A stretch of DNA of 64,000 bases, taken from NCBI RefSeq assembly GCF_900102895.1, contig NZ_FNGD01000006.1, positions 59,970 to 123,969 of the forward strand. The letters run 5' to 3'. This DNA comes from Arthrobacter sp. ov407. Lineage in GTDB: Bacteria; Actinomycetota; Actinomycetes; Actinomycetales; Micrococcaceae. This document shows, in pieces, positions 1 through 9,114 of the stretch (within the stretch, counting starts at the first letter, position 1; the number at the start of each line of letters is the position of its first letter). A program made the position numbers and the translations under genes. The notes under the pieces were generated by a model. The model made no database searches, was not told where the DNA came from, and saw nothing but the letters and a program-made list of their open reading frames with translations.

Positions 1-771
1 GCGGCGGGTTCGGGTGTGGCTCCTTCGCACACGTATGCTGCGGCGGGCACGTTCCAGGTGAAGCTGACGGTGACGGATAACCAGGGCGGCACGGGTTCGG
101 TGACGAAGCCGGTGACGGTCACGGCGACGGCTGCTCCGCTGGCACAGGATGGTTTTAACCGGACTGTAGCCAACGGGTTGGGCAACGCTGACATTGGTGG
201 CAGCTGGACCCTCGCGGGAGGCAACACTAGCTTCGCGGTGAGCAATGGGAGCGCCAAGCTGGTCACAGGGAAAAGCGTCCAGCTCTCGGCCATCCTCGGA
301 TCTGTCTCGTCCACGTCATCCGATACCCAGTTCAGGATCTCGCTGGACAAACAAGCGGACGGAGGCGGTTTCTTTACGACAGTGATCGGCCGCCGAGTCG
401 CCGGCGTCGGGAGTTATTTCAGCAAGGTCTGGATTACGAAGTCGGGAGCGATGACGTTGGAGCTGAAGTCGGCTGTCGGAAGCACCGAGACCAGCCTCAG
501 AAACGTTCTCGTTCCCAACCTGGTGTACACCGCGGGTATGGAACTACAAGTGCGGCTGCAGGTGTCCGGAACCTCGCCGACTGTCCTCCAGTCCAAGGTA
601 TGGAAAGCCGTCGACTCGGAGCCCACAGCCTGGCAAGTCACGGCGACGGACGCCACCCCGGCACTGCAAACCGCTGGATCAGTAGGGCTAATAACGTACC
701 TTTCTGCTTCGGCAACAAATGGTCCGGTCACGCTCACCCTCAAGGAATGGGTGACCAGGCGGCCAGAGTGA
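1..771 (+). CDS. PKD-domain surface protein, C-terminal fragment
   Basis: The reading frame is open from the first base, so the true start lies outside the window; about 256 residues are visible. The first ~40 residues are the end of a PKD domain (SHTYAAAGTFQVKLTVTD, then a VTVTA linker), a beta-sandwich fold of extracellular proteins. The remaining ~210 residues form a second beta-rich module beginning near DGFNRT and ending before a Trp-containing C-terminus. This module resembles the N-terminal module of the next gene (compare TGTSP..IQGRAWVAG with SGTSPTVLQSKVWKAV), so the two probably share an ancestral domain. No sortase motif or membrane anchor follows, so it is probably secreted or wall-associated by binding. 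A role in polysaccharide binding or processing is inferred from context only. Confidence 0.8.
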   Translation, partial: AAGSGVAPSHTYAAAGTFQVKLTVTDNQGGTGSVTKPVTVTATAAPLAQDGFNRTVANGLGNADIGGSWTLAGGNTSFAVSNGSAKLVTGKSVQLSAILGSVSSTSSDTQFRISLDKQADGGGFFTTVIGRRVAGVGSYFSKVWITKSGAMTLELKSAVGSTETSLRNVLVPNLVYTAGMELQVRLQVSGTSPTVLQSKVWKAVDSEPTAWQVTATDATPALQTAGSVGLITYLSASATNGPVTLTLKEWVTRRPE

Positions 772-797
772 TGCACCGGCTTAGCCGCTCGTAGCGG

Positions 798-837
798 ACG
801 GCTGGTCCGGGTACCCAAGGGTGCCCGGACCAGCCGT
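798..837 (+). terminator. Strong hairpin terminator after the PKD gene
   Basis: Arms at 798-816 and 819-837 are complementary over about 18 positions with one G-U pair. The hairpin is followed by a short T-rich stretch (840-846). It lies 26 bases after the stop codon and fits an intrinsic terminator. Confidence 0.75.
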
Positions 838-1132
838 TGTCGTTTTCACACCAATTTTCGGCTCCGTGGCGGGCTTGGCGGTGAGTTTCTGCTGGGCAGC
901 AGCATTGATCGAGAGTGCTTCAGCATGTAGCCTATCGTTTTGCATCAGAAGTCCATTTTCACGTATCCGCAAATTCGTCTCGGAGCTGTGTCACTGGGTC
1001 CTGCTGGGGGGACTCGTCTGAAGGCGACTCGAAAATGCGTCTCGCGTATTGAAAATACAAAAAGCCCGCGAGTCCGTGAAACAAAAAAACAAACTCGCCA
1101 TGGCTGCCACTACCCAGAGGAGCCCCTCTTTG
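838..1132 (+). other. Intergenic leader of the beta-helix gene
   Basis: This is the rest of the gap between the terminator and the next gene. It is more A/T-rich than its surroundings, especially 1020-1095 (runs of A), and must contain the promoter of the beta-helix gene. I could not pick a convincing -35/-10 pair. No coding frame here looks real. Confidence 0.4.
1116..1122 (+). promoter_or_regulatory. Shine-Dalgarno that decides the start of the beta-helix gene
   Basis: AGAGGAG lies 10 bases before ATG at 1133. Upstream in-frame starts (TTG 1049, ATG 1100) lack such a site. The 1133 start also places the signal peptide directly at the N-terminus. Confidence 0.6.
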
Positions 1133-3733
1133 ATGTGCAAAAACACAGAAAATCCACCCGGTTTTAGCTGGCGAAGGAAATTTCTTGCTCCAGCGACAGG
1201 AGCCGCAACACTTGTTATGGCCGTGGCCGGCATCGCGCCGGCAGCAAGCGCCGCGGGCCCCTCTTCCGTGGTTGTCCGCGACTCCTATGCTCGGACCTCA
1301 CTGGCAGGATGGGGTATCTCCGAGGTCGGAGGCGCCTACGAGGTTTACAATCCCTCCAAAGTCAGCCTCACCACCACGAACGGTGCCGCGAGGGTAAACG
1401 GGCTGCCACCTGGGCAATCAATGGCTGCCGCCCTTCCCTATGTCTCGGCTGCCGATGTCGACGTCCAGGGGACGTTGAGCCTACCTGTCGTTCCATCGAG
1501 CCAATTCGGCCTCTACCACGCCCTCTCATTCCGACGGCAAGCATCTGGTGCCGCATACCGCGGGCGCTTGGAAGTGATGAGCGGGGGCAAGCTATTCCTT
1601 GCCGTCTCCAGGGAGGCCAACGGTGCGGACGTTGGATTGGGCAAAGTGCAGTTGCCTAACGTAATGAGCGCCAATCAGAAGATCAACATCCAATATAGGG
1701 CCACTGGAACATCGCCGGTCGCGATTCAGGGACGTGCGTGGGTTGCAGGCAGCACCGCCCCGGCGTGGCAACTCTCTGTCACGGACTCCTCCGCGGCCCG
1801 GATCGCCGGCGCCGGATCCGTCGGCATTTGGGAATATATGTCCAGCGGCAACTCCTCGCCTGTCACCACAGTCATGGATGATTTCAGCGCTGTCGCAAAC
1901 CCCGCTCCTGCGCCTGCGCCCGCTCCGGCACCGGCACCGGCACCGGCACCTGCGCCCGCGCCCGCTCCGGCACCTGCGCCCGCTCCGGCACCTGCGCCCG
2001 CTCCGGCACCTGCGCCCGCGCCCGCGCCCGCTCCGGCACCTGCGCCCGCTCCGGCACCTGCGCCCGCTCCGGCACCTGCGCCCGCTCCGGCGCCGGCCCG
2101 TGGAGCAGCAGCCGTCGGATCGACCGCATATGCGGCGCCTGCGGATGCACTCTATGTCGACGTCGCCAAGGGCTCGGACAGTTCTGCCGGCACCCAGGGT
2201 GCCCCATTGAAGACGCTCAACGGCGCCGTTGCCAAAGCTAAATCCGGACAGACCATTGTGTTGCGTCAGGGCACCTACAACGAGTCGATCAACGTACCGT
2301 TCCAAAAGTCATTGACCATTCAGTCGTACCCGAAAGAAGCCGTCTGGTTGGATGGATCGGTGCCCGTGACTTCTTGGCAGAAATCCGGCTCATCCTGGGT
2401 CACCTCGGGATGGACGCACGAATTTTCAAGCTCTATGGATGGAGTGGCTAACAACCCCAGGTTTGTGAATCCCGCCGAGCCCATGGCAGCCCGGCCGGAC
2501 CAGGTCTTCCTGGACGGCGTTCAGCTCAAACAGGTCGGGTCTGCTGCACAGGTTGTGGCAGGAACATTCTTTGTCGACAATGCAGCCAACACGATCAGGC
2601 TAGGCAGCGATCCGGCCGGCCACGAAGTGCGGGCCAGTAATCTTGGTCAGGCCGTCTACTCACCTGCCACCAAGACGACGCTGCAAGGCATCGGCGTCCG
2701 GCGCTATGCCACGTCCTACGACGCGCCCGGAAGCGCCACCGTTGTCTTGGCCGCAGCATCCGCCGCCGCCCGAGACCTCGTGGTGGTCGACAACGCCATG
2801 ACGGGCCTCGCGATCCACAACAATGACAGCGTCGCCGAACGGGTTACCGTGCAGCGCAACGGCATGTTGGGCATGGGCGTCAATGCAGCCTACGGATTAG
2901 TGATCCGAGACTCGATTGTCACGTTCAATAATACGGCGGGGTTCAAGCCCGCGCCGGTAGCCGGTGGTATAAAGGTAACCCGCTCGCGTGGCGTCACGAT
3001 TGTGAATAACGATACGAGTAACAACCAGAAGAGTAGCGGGATTTGGCTGGATGAGTCCGTGTATAACGCCAACGTATCCAACAATATTTCCTCCTCAAAC
3101 GGATATACAGGAATCCAGTTGGAGCTCTCAGACACGGCCATCGTTGCGAACAACGAAACCAACGGTCAGGAAACCGGCATACTGATTTTCGACACCGGAA
3201 ACGTCAAGATTTTCAACAACAACGTGGGTGGAAACAGCCTGTTTGGCATCAGCTTGAGTCAGGATGAGCGCCGGCAGGCAATAGCGAGTTTCGCCGGACA
3301 GGATCCTCGGCAGCCCGCGGTTGATCCGACGGTTCCTTGGCTGACACGCAATATCGCAATTTCTAACAATGTGTTCGGTAATGGCGGGAGATTTCAGTTC
3401 TACGCGCTGGACAAAGCGACTAGGATTCCCGTGGACAATATGAATGTTTCCATTACAGGCAACCTCTTCAACAAACGTGTTGCCCTCACGGACCCGTGCA
3501 TGGTTGCCTGGGGTGGTAATGATGGGAGCACGCTCGTGCGGTACGAGACGCCTAGCGCTCTAGCCGCGGCTAAGGGGACCGGGTGGAAGAACGCCATAAC
3601 GGACGGCAGCCTTCCGATCGGTCAAATGGCCGCCCTGGCGTCGAAATCGGCGTCCATCGCCGTTCCGCTTCCGCAGGACGTTGCCAAGGCCATCGGTAAG
3701 CCAGCTGGCAGCATGGTCGTCGGCCGGTTCTGA
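1133..3733 (+). CDS. Secreted right-handed beta-helix protein with Pro-Ala linker
   Basis: From ATG 1133 the product is 866 residues; in-frame alternatives are TTG 1049 and ATG 1100. Residues 1-42 form a signal peptide (basic stretch with WRRK, hydrophobic core, cleavage near ASAAG). Residues ~45-250 are a beta-sandwich module like the one in the preceding gene. Residues 257-322 are about 33 Pro-Ala pairs. Then comes a DUF1565-like start (DALYVDVAKGSDSSAGTQ) leading into a parallel beta-helix rich in Asn ladders (VSNNISSSNG, IFNNNVGGNS). Such helices occur in pectate lyases, polysaccharide epimerases and phage-type depolymerases. The enzyme activity is not determinable from sequence. Its place beside an exopolysaccharide operon suggests that it modifies, trims or anchors that polymer outside the cell. 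Confidence 0.85.
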   Translation: MCKNTENPPGFSWRRKFLAPATGAATLVMAVAGIAPAASAAGPSSVVVRDSYARTSLAGWGISEVGGAYEVYNPSKVSLTTTNGAARVNGLPPGQSMAAALPYVSAADVDVQGTLSLPVVPSSQFGLYHALSFRRQASGAAYRGRLEVMSGGKLFLAVSREANGADVGLGKVQLPNVMSANQKINIQYRATGTSPVAIQGRAWVAGSTAPAWQLSVTDSSAARIAGAGSVGIWEYMSSGNSSPVTTVMDDFSAVANPAPAPAPAPAPAPAPAPAPAPAPAPAPAPAPAPAPAPAPAPAPAPAPAPAPAPAPAPAPAPAPAPARGAAAVGSTAYAAPADALYVDVAKGSDSSAGTQGAPLKTLNGAVAKAKSGQTIVLRQGTYNESINVPFQKSLTIQSYPKEAVWLDGSVPVTSWQKSGSSWVTSGWTHEFSSSMDGVANNPRFVNPAEPMAARPDQVFLDGVQLKQVGSAAQVVAGTFFVDNAANTIRLGSDPAGHEVRASNLGQAVYSPATKTTLQGIGVRRYATSYDAPGSATVVLAAASAAARDLVVVDNAMTGLAIHNNDSVAERVTVQRNGMLGMGVNAAYGLVIRDSIVTFNNTAGFKPAPVAGGIKVTRSRGVTIVNNDTSNNQKSSGIWLDESVYNANVSNNISSSNGYTGIQLELSDTAIVANNETNGQETGILIFDTGNVKIFNNNVGGNSLFGISLSQDERRQAIASFAGQDPRQPAVDPTVPWLTRNIAISNNVFGNGGRFQFYALDKATRIPVDNMNVSITGNLFNKRVALTDPCMVAWGGNDGSTLVRYETPSALAAAKGTGWKNAITDGSLPIGQMAALASKSASIAVPLPQDVAKAIGKPAGSMVVGRF
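1901..2098 (+). repeat. In-frame GC-rich tandem repeat encoding (Pro-Ala)n
   Basis: The stretch consists of repeated CCNGCN codon pairs, with longer sub-repeats of CCTGCGCCCGCTCCGGCA type. It encodes about 33 Pro-Ala dipeptides between the two folded halves of the beta-helix protein. Pro-Ala runs are typical rigid wall-spanning linkers. The nearly identical units make it prone to length change by slippage in multiples of 6 bases, which keeps frame. Confidence 0.9.
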
Positions 3734-3803
3734 CCGGATGGAGTTGTCGCCGGGCACTCAAGCATCTCGCTCTGCGGCATCTCGTCCGTAGCTTTTCTTC
3801 AGT

Positions 3804-3838
3804 GCCGGGGCAGGCCGTGCGTTAAAGCCTGCCCCGGC
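3804..3838. terminator. Hairpin between convergent genes
   Basis: A perfect 12-bp stem (GCCGGGGCAGGC at 3804-3815 with its complement at 3827-3838) and an 11-base loop lie between the converging beta-helix gene and the glycosyltransferase operon. It could end transcription from both sides. There is no long T-run. Confidence 0.55.
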
Positions 3839-3852
3839 TGGCACGGCTGCAC

Positions 3853-4875
3853 CTAGAGGTCGATGATCTCGGAGATGCGGCGGGCTAAATGGGCGGTGGT
3901 CATGCCGTCCGCGACCTCCCGTTGTCCTGCGAGTCCCATCTGGTGCGCAAGCTGCGGCTGCTCCAAAAGCCGGGCTACCGCCGCGGCCAGGGCCTTATGG
4001 TCCCCCTGCGGCGTCAGGAATCCTGACACGCCGTCGTTGATGTAATCCTCGATGCCCGGCGTGCGGGTCATTACGATCGGACGGCCGGTGGCCATGGCTT
4101 CCAGGCTGACTGTCATTCCGGAGGCGTGCAGGTTGTTGGCCGTGGCGACGGCAACGACGCTCGCACGGGCATAAAGTTCCCGCAGCTGACGGTGGCTCAC
4201 ATGTTTGACCTTCTCCACCCCGGGGGGAGCGGGAAGCGGGGAGGCGCTCTGCACAATGATCTCGGCGAAAGGAAACCGCTCGTGAACCCCTTGGAGTGCG
4301 CGGAAGAGCGTAGCCGGATCACGGTGCCGGTCGCCACCGATGCTGAGCACCAATGGGCGCTCCGGATATGGCTGGGCGGCAAAGAACTCCTTGTCTACTC
4401 CAAACTTCACGAACTCGATAGGCGGGCAGCCCTTCCCCAGGACCCGCCGGAGTGGCTCAAGCTGCGCGCGGCTTAGAACCCACAGTTTCCTCATCTGCCG
4501 GAGGGCGGCACAGATTCTTTGGTGGGGGCCGTGAGGGTCGGCAATGACGGAATCGGGAAGCCAGATCACACCCGAGTACATGTGCCGGCGCGGCTCGGCG
4601 GCCACCATCAACCGGGCCGCATTTTCGTCCCATGTGACACCAATGTCTCCAGCCACGGCCCGCTGGGCGCGCAGCCGCACCGGAAGGGCCCGGGCCGCGA
4701 GCTTCTGGGGCAAAGTGGCGACCCGCAAATTTCTCGCCTCGACGTCCGCAGGAGGCTTGGACAGCGCCTCGAGTCCATACGGCCAACGACTGGGGACTTC
4801 CAGTTGTTGGTTCCGTTGCGCCCAAGCCTTGAGGTCGCGCTCTGGTGGGTACAGGACAGAGATGCTCTTTTTCAT
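3853..4875 (-). CDS. Glycosyltransferase, GT4-like (GT-B fold)
   Basis: The product has 340 residues and no signal peptide. The C-terminal half has the GT4 donor-site pattern (SGMTVSLEAMATGRPIV, with the E-x7-E type spacing, then TPGIEDYI and GFLTP), where the nucleotide-sugar is held. It is the last gene of a leftward operon and overlaps the flippase gene by 4 bases (ATGA). GAAGGGG about 9 bases upstream supports this start. It would add one sugar to the lipid-linked repeat unit at the cytoplasmic membrane. Donor and acceptor cannot be read from sequence. Confidence 0.85.
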   Translation of the reverse strand: MKKSISVLYPPERDLKAWAQRNQQLEVPSRWPYGLEALSKPPADVEARNLRVATLPQKLAARALPVRLRAQRAVAGDIGVTWDENAARLMVAAEPRRHMYSGVIWLPDSVIADPHGPHQRICAALRQMRKLWVLSRAQLEPLRRVLGKGCPPIEFVKFGVDKEFFAAQPYPERPLVLSIGGDRHRDPATLFRALQGVHERFPFAEIIVQSASPLPAPPGVEKVKHVSHRQLRELYARASVVAVATANNLHASGMTVSLEAMATGRPIVMTRTPGIEDYINDGVSGFLTPQGDHKALAAAVARLLEQPQLAHQMGLAGQREVADGMTTAHLARRISEIIDL

Positions 4876-6269
4876 TTATTGACCCCTTCCAGTTGCGTCT
4901 CCGAGGGCTGTCGTTGCCGCTTCAGATCCCGTCGCACGTACCAAAAGTTGGGGATCACCTGGCAGAGGGCGACGGAGATTGCTGAGCCGATCACCGGGCC
5001 CCCGGCGCCCAGCAGGCCGATGAGGAACCAGGAAATCCCGAGGTTCAGCGGTACCAGAATGAGAATCGGAACGACTTGGAACCACAGCCCGCGCTGGTCG
5101 GTCATGTACATACCGATGGGATACTTCGCTGCCTGAAGGGTGACAAAAAGCACGAACCCGGCAACCAGCCACGGGTCCAAGGCGATTTGTCCCTCGGAGA
5201 TGAAGGCGGCGAGCCAGGGCGACAAGGCAGCGAGTCCTCCGGCGAGGCATAGGCCGCCGATAACGAACCAGACTGTGGGCAGCGCCGGCGACTCGACCCT
5301 GCCCTCCGCTCTCGCCCGGGCGTAGATTGGCCACAGCGCCACTCCAGCCGCGGCAATAGTCTGCAGGACCAAGCCGAAGAGCTGCGAGGCGAGGTTGTAC
5401 TGGGCAAGTTCGTCGCCTGTGGTGAGATGGCTCAAAAGCAGCCGATCAGTCTGCATGGCGATGGGCAACGCCGTCATCTGAATGATCACGGGCCACGCCA
5501 GGCCGAAGGCCGGTACGCCCGGGTAAACCCGGGGCTTCAGGACCCGGCGGAAGGCGAGTCCAAGTTGCGGCCGCACATGCCGGCTAGCCAGTACGAGGCA
5601 CACTGCTGAAACCAGGCTGTTACCCAAGAAGGAGAAGACAGCCAAGAAGTTCCCGGCCGGCAGCGACAGTGCCGATACGGCTAGCACGCTCAACAGCATG
5701 AAGGGCGCAACCACCGCCTGGGCCGCGACTTGGCTGGTCGTGCGCCCCAGGCCCACCAAGATGCGTTGACCCACCACCAGTGGCATGAAGGCCCCAAAAA
5801 TCCCAAGGCAGATAAAGGCTGCCGTGCTTCCCTCCGGTACGGCCAGACCGTTGCCCAGCAATGTCGGCCAGCCGTCAAGAAGTGTGACGAGGCCGGCCAA
5901 GGCGATAATGGTCAGTCCGGAAACAGACAGAATGCGCACAGCGGTGACCAGCGTCCGGCCAACTTCTTCATCCCTGCGGACCTCCTTTGAACCCGCCACG
6001 GCGTTGATGACTACCGCCGCGATCCCGAGGTCCGCGAACGGCAGGAGGGACGGAAAGGAGGCCAGGAGGCCGTACTGGGCATACGCCTCCGTGCCGAATT
6101 GGGCGATGATGAGGCGGCTTGTCAGCACTGCCAGTAAGCCCGAGGATCCCATGACCACTATCTTGGCGAGAGCTGCCCCGCCCACAACGGTCGACGTCCT
6201 TGGCGGGCCTCTTCGCTCCCCTGAACCGGTCTTTTTGGTCTTCCGGTCATTTAGCAATGGCGACCGCAT
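4872..6269 (-). CDS. Polysaccharide flippase, Wzx/MOP superfamily
   Basis: The product has 465 residues, a basic N-terminus, then 12-14 hydrophobic segments spread over the whole length, the size and layout of MOP-superfamily lipid-linked oligosaccharide flippases. The first segments (VVMGSSGLLAVLTSRLIIAQ followed by FGTEAYAQYG) are typical of Wzx-like proteins. It would move undecaprenyl-linked repeat units across the membrane for polymerisation by a Wzy protein, and a candidate Wzy lies at 13528-14883. It overlaps the upstream GT by 23 bases and the downstream GT by 4 bases, so translation is probably coupled. Confidence 0.85.
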   Translation of the reverse strand: MRSPLLNDRKTKKTGSGERRGPPRTSTVVGGAALAKIVVMGSSGLLAVLTSRLIIAQFGTEAYAQYGLLASFPSLLPFADLGIAAVVINAVAGSKEVRRDEEVGRTLVTAVRILSVSGLTIIALAGLVTLLDGWPTLLGNGLAVPEGSTAAFICLGIFGAFMPLVVGQRILVGLGRTTSQVAAQAVVAPFMLLSVLAVSALSLPAGNFLAVFSFLGNSLVSAVCLVLASRHVRPQLGLAFRRVLKPRVYPGVPAFGLAWPVIIQMTALPIAMQTDRLLLSHLTTGDELAQYNLASQLFGLVLQTIAAAGVALWPIYARARAEGRVESPALPTVWFVIGGLCLAGGLAALSPWLAAFISEGQIALDPWLVAGFVLFVTLQAAKYPIGMYMTDQRGLWFQVVPILILVPLNLGISWFLIGLLGAGGPVIGSAISVALCQVIPNFWYVRRDLKRQRQPSETQLEGVNK

Positions 6270-7356
6270 CCGTCTCGAAGAGCCATGAATCGGCCGCGAG
6301 GCGTCCGTCCTGCTCGGGGAGGGTGGCGGTGACCTGGCTTCGCGGGGTGGCCATGTCTAATTGGTGCCTAATCGCTTCGGCCAACTCGACCGCGGAACAT
6401 CCCGGTGCCAACACGGAATGGCGGTGCCCTGCCAGCCACGACGCCAGCCCTGTCTCGGTGGTGGTGACTATGGAACAGCCGTGTGCCAAGCCTTCGACGA
6501 TGGGGAGCCCCACCTGCTCCCGCCAGATCGGCGTGGACTGCGAGGGGAGAACCAGGACCTGAGCCCGCCGCAACTGGCGGTGGATTTCGTCCCTAGGAGG
6601 GTCGATGACGACATCGATGGTCCTGTCCGCGGCAGCGCTGGCCTGTGCCTCCTGGGCCAGAGCGCCTTTGCCGATAATTGTCAGGCGGGCAGTGGGATTC
6701 TCGCGGCGAACTGCCGGCCAGGCTGCCAGCAGCAAGGGAAATCCCTTGCGTTCGGAAAGGTCCCCCAGAAAGAGCACGCGATGGCGGTCCCCGACCACTC
6801 CATGCTGACAGGAACAGGCTGCGGGAAGGGCCGGGATGACAACCTCTTTCCGGCGGGTCGACGACGGCAACAGCGCGCGGTAGGTTTCCCGGGCCGCCGC
6901 CGTGCCGAACGCCATCCGATCCACCCGTTTCCAGACCATGGCCGCGAGGCCACGCTCGATTTTCTTGCGCAGTGTTGACTTCCACGTGGGGTTACGCCGG
7001 TGTGCATACGGATCGGTGTTTCCGATCGCATAACTGACGACTAGGACTCGTTTGCCTCCGAGCAGCCTCCGGACGGCCAGCGCCAGCAGCGCGATCGCCG
7101 TGGCCGGCAGACTGGACAGCATCAGCGGCTCATTGATCTCCAAAGCAGTCAGTCTGGAGCGGGCCAGGATTACTGCCGCCTTAAGGGGGCCGGCCTCGAT
7201 AAGCTCCAGCCCGTGTGCAAGATCCGCATCAAAGTCATAGCGTCGCCCGCGATATAGTATCGCCGCCGGTGCCAGCTGGTGGGCCCGTTCAAGGTGCGCG
7301 GTGCGGATGGACTCGTAAAGGCGGGCGCGTCTTAGTTTCATCCGTGTCATGGCCAT
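6247..7356 (-). CDS. Glycosyltransferase, GT4-like (GT-B fold)
   Basis: The product has 369 residues. The middle shows the start of the C-terminal Rossmann domain (VLFLGDLSERKGFPLLLAAW), followed by a donor site with E-x7-E-like spacing (REQVGLPIVEGLAHGCSIV, then TTETGLASWL). The N-terminal acceptor domain is divergent, as is usual. It lies in the middle of the leftward operon, with 28 bases to the deacetylase gene upstream and an overlap into the flippase gene downstream. The start ATG at 7356 is the first of several closely spaced ATGs, and the true start could be at 7350 or 7341. Confidence 0.8.
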   Translation of the reverse strand: MAMTRMKLRRARLYESIRTAHLERAHQLAPAAILYRGRRYDFDADLAHGLELIEAGPLKAAVILARSRLTALEINEPLMLSSLPATAIALLALAVRRLLGGKRVLVVSYAIGNTDPYAHRRNPTWKSTLRKKIERGLAAMVWKRVDRMAFGTAAARETYRALLPSSTRRKEVVIPALPAACSCQHGVVGDRHRVLFLGDLSERKGFPLLLAAWPAVRRENPTARLTIIGKGALAQEAQASAAADRTIDVVIDPPRDEIHRQLRRAQVLVLPSQSTPIWREQVGLPIVEGLAHGCSIVTTTETGLASWLAGHRHSVLAPGCSAVELAEAIRHQLDMATPRSQVTATLPEQDGRLAADSWLFETDAVAIAK

Positions 7357-7384
7357 AGCTTCAACCCACCTCCACTTTCCTGGT

Positions 7385-8119
7385 TTACCGTTTGAACCAC
7401 GCCGCGAGCACAGGAGTTCCGTGTTTCAGGGCTTCCTTCAGCGCCCACGCGCCCAGGCCGGCGTCAGCGCAGGCATCGAGAATGCGGGCCGTAAGGTCTC
7501 CCCTGTCCACCGACGGAGAGGGGCCGTCGTCGACGCCGTCCGCCGGACCGGCGTGGCCGTCGTGGGCGAGCAGGATGGCTCCTGGACGCGCCCCGGCCAT
7601 GGCCTGGCGGACACGATCCGCCTGCGAGGCCACCCTGGAATCCCAGCTGGTCGTTCCCCACATGACGGGCATAAGCCCAGCGGACTTTACGGCGCACCAT
7701 GTGGCCAGTGTCTGGCGACCATAGGGGGGACGGATCCAGTCGACCTGCGACCCGGTCAGGTCTTCGAGTTCCGCCCGCCCATCCTTGGTCCTTTGCTCGA
7801 CCTCGCGGGAGGAAAAGCCGGTGAGCCGTTGATGATCAAGTCCGTGGAGTGCGATTTCGTGACCGGCGGCGGCGACCTCGGCCAGCAGGCCGGGATGACG
7901 CCGCGCTCGGCTGAGCAGGACGAAAAAAGTAGCGGTAAGTTGCCTGTCATCGAGTACCTTCAGGATGTTGTCCGTCCCGCCAGGCTCCGGGCCGTCGTCA
8001 TACGTCAGGACAATCCTCGGAACCGCCGTGTCGACGGCCACTACGGAGCCGACAAAACCGGAATGGGATCGGATTACGGGCTTAACCACCCGGCCCAGGA
8101 CTCGCCGCACCTGCTTCAT
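7385..8119 (-). CDS. Polysaccharide deacetylase family protein (NodB domain, CE4)
   Basis: The product has 244 residues. CE4 motif 1 is TYDDGPEPGGT (usual T-F-D-D-G), motif 2 is HGLDH (metal-binding H-x3-H) and motif 3 is RPPYGR, so metal-binding and catalytic residues are present. The family removes N- or O-acetyl groups from chitin-like, peptidoglycan or exopolysaccharide sugars. No signal peptide or membrane segment is visible, so it may act in the cytoplasm on a lipid-linked or nucleotide-linked intermediate rather than outside. Its start overlaps the upstream GT2 gene by 4 bases, which places it in the same operon and suggests that the polymer contains acetylated amino sugars (inference). 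Confidence 0.85.
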   Translation of the reverse strand: MKQVRRVLGRVVKPVIRSHSGFVGSVVAVDTAVPRIVLTYDDGPEPGGTDNILKVLDDRQLTATFFVLLSRARRHPGLLAEVAAAGHEIALHGLDHQRLTGFSSREVEQRTKDGRAELEDLTGSQVDWIRPPYGRQTLATWCAVKSAGLMPVMWGTTSWDSRVASQADRVRQAMAGARPGAILLAHDGHAGPADGVDDGPSPSVDRGDLTARILDACADAGLGAWALKEALKHGTPVLAAWFKR

Positions 8120-9114
8120 CTGCTACCCCACGTCCGCTGGACAGCTCGCCGCTTCCACCAGGAGTGCAGACGTGCTTCGCGAGCGTACTCACGATAGGCG
8201 ACCCCGACCCCTCCGGCCAGCATGCCGGCCCCGCGATAAGCGGTGCGCAACCCCCGGGCCTGATGGCGGGGGGAATCGGCGATCATCCCGAACCCGAAGC
8301 GCAGCGAACCGCCGCACATGCGCAGCACGCCGCGCAAAACCGATCTCAGGCGGGCCGTCCCTTTCTGCATGGCCCTCTGCGCCGAATGGATGTCGACCAA
8401 TGCGGCTGAATTTCCGTGACTCCACGCTCTCCGGAGCACCCATTCACGGGTGGTGCGGTCCGCGGGGACAAAATCAGTGGCCACGGATTCGTCGCACCAA
8501 AGGATCGTTCCGCCCGCCTGCACGAGCAGCCGACTGAAAAGAGTGTCCTCGCCGCCCGTGAGGCCGAAACTGTTGTTGAAACGTACACCGGCCTTCCGGA
8601 CCTGGTGCATGTCGAGGAGCAGATTACCTGCGGCTGCCGCGGGTATCACCGTCCCCGTGGGCATCCTCCGCCGACGGAAGAAGGAACCAGCGGCGATCCA
8701 CGGGTCAAGGTCAGCTTCAAACTGCGAGACCACCCGTCCCATGACGGCGGCCGGGCGGGATTTTCGCCACGTGTCCAACAGCGGCTCGAGCCAAAGTTCT
8801 TGCGGCTCCTCGTCGTCATCGATGAAGGCAAGCAAATCATGGTGTGCAGCTTCGTCCAATGCCCGATTTCGGCCAGCTGATATGCCGGGCATTGGTTCGG
8901 CCACGTATCGGATCAATTCCGAATTGAAGGCAAGAACAGTGTCCTTGGCGCTTTCCGCGGGATCATTGTCAATAACAACGATACTGGGCGAAATTGACCT
9001 GTTTGTGTCCTGGGCGAGTTCCGTCACGTGCTCGAGCATGGTTGCCAGGCCTCGCTTGAGCGTGGTGGGCCGCCGGTACGTCAGCACTGCAACGAGAAGC
9101 GTCTGCGGCTTCAT
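8116..9114 (-). CDS. Glycosyltransferase family 2
   Basis: The product has 332 residues with a GT-A fold. The N-terminus is VAVLTYRRPTTLKRGL, followed by VVIDNDPAES and the metal-binding acidic motif LAFIDDDEEP. GISAGRNRALDEA is the standard GT2 helix. The C-terminal ~100 residues are basic and include a helical stretch that may sit on the membrane. It lies between two genes with 4-base overlaps at both ends, so it is co-translated with the deacetylase. The sugar specificity is unknown. Confidence 0.85.
   Translation of the reverse strand: MKPQTLLVAVLTYRRPTTLKRGLATMLEHVTELAQDTNRSISPSIVVIDNDPAESAKDTVLAFNSELIRYVAEPMPGISAGRNRALDEAAHHDLLAFIDDDEEPQELWLEPLLDTWRKSRPAAVMGRVVSQFEADLDPWIAAGSFFRRRRMPTGTVIPAAAAGNLLLDMHQVRKAGVRFNNSFGLTGGEDTLFSRLLVQAGGTILWCDESVATDFVPADRTTREWVLRRAWSHGNSAALVDIHSAQRAMQKGTARLRSVLRGVLRMCGGSLRFGFGMIADSPRHQARGLRTAYRGAGMLAGGVGVAYREYAREARLHSWWKRRAVQRTWGSR

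Noticed and set aside
1901-2098. Regular short repeats considered as a CRISPR array
   Set aside because: There are no unique spacers, the repeats encode Pro-Ala in frame, and no cas genes are near.
1592-2305. Minus-strand frame with Arg/Cys/Gly-Ser repeats across the Pro-Ala tract
   Set aside because: It is the antisense reading of the (CCNGCN)n repeat and has no ribosome site or domain.
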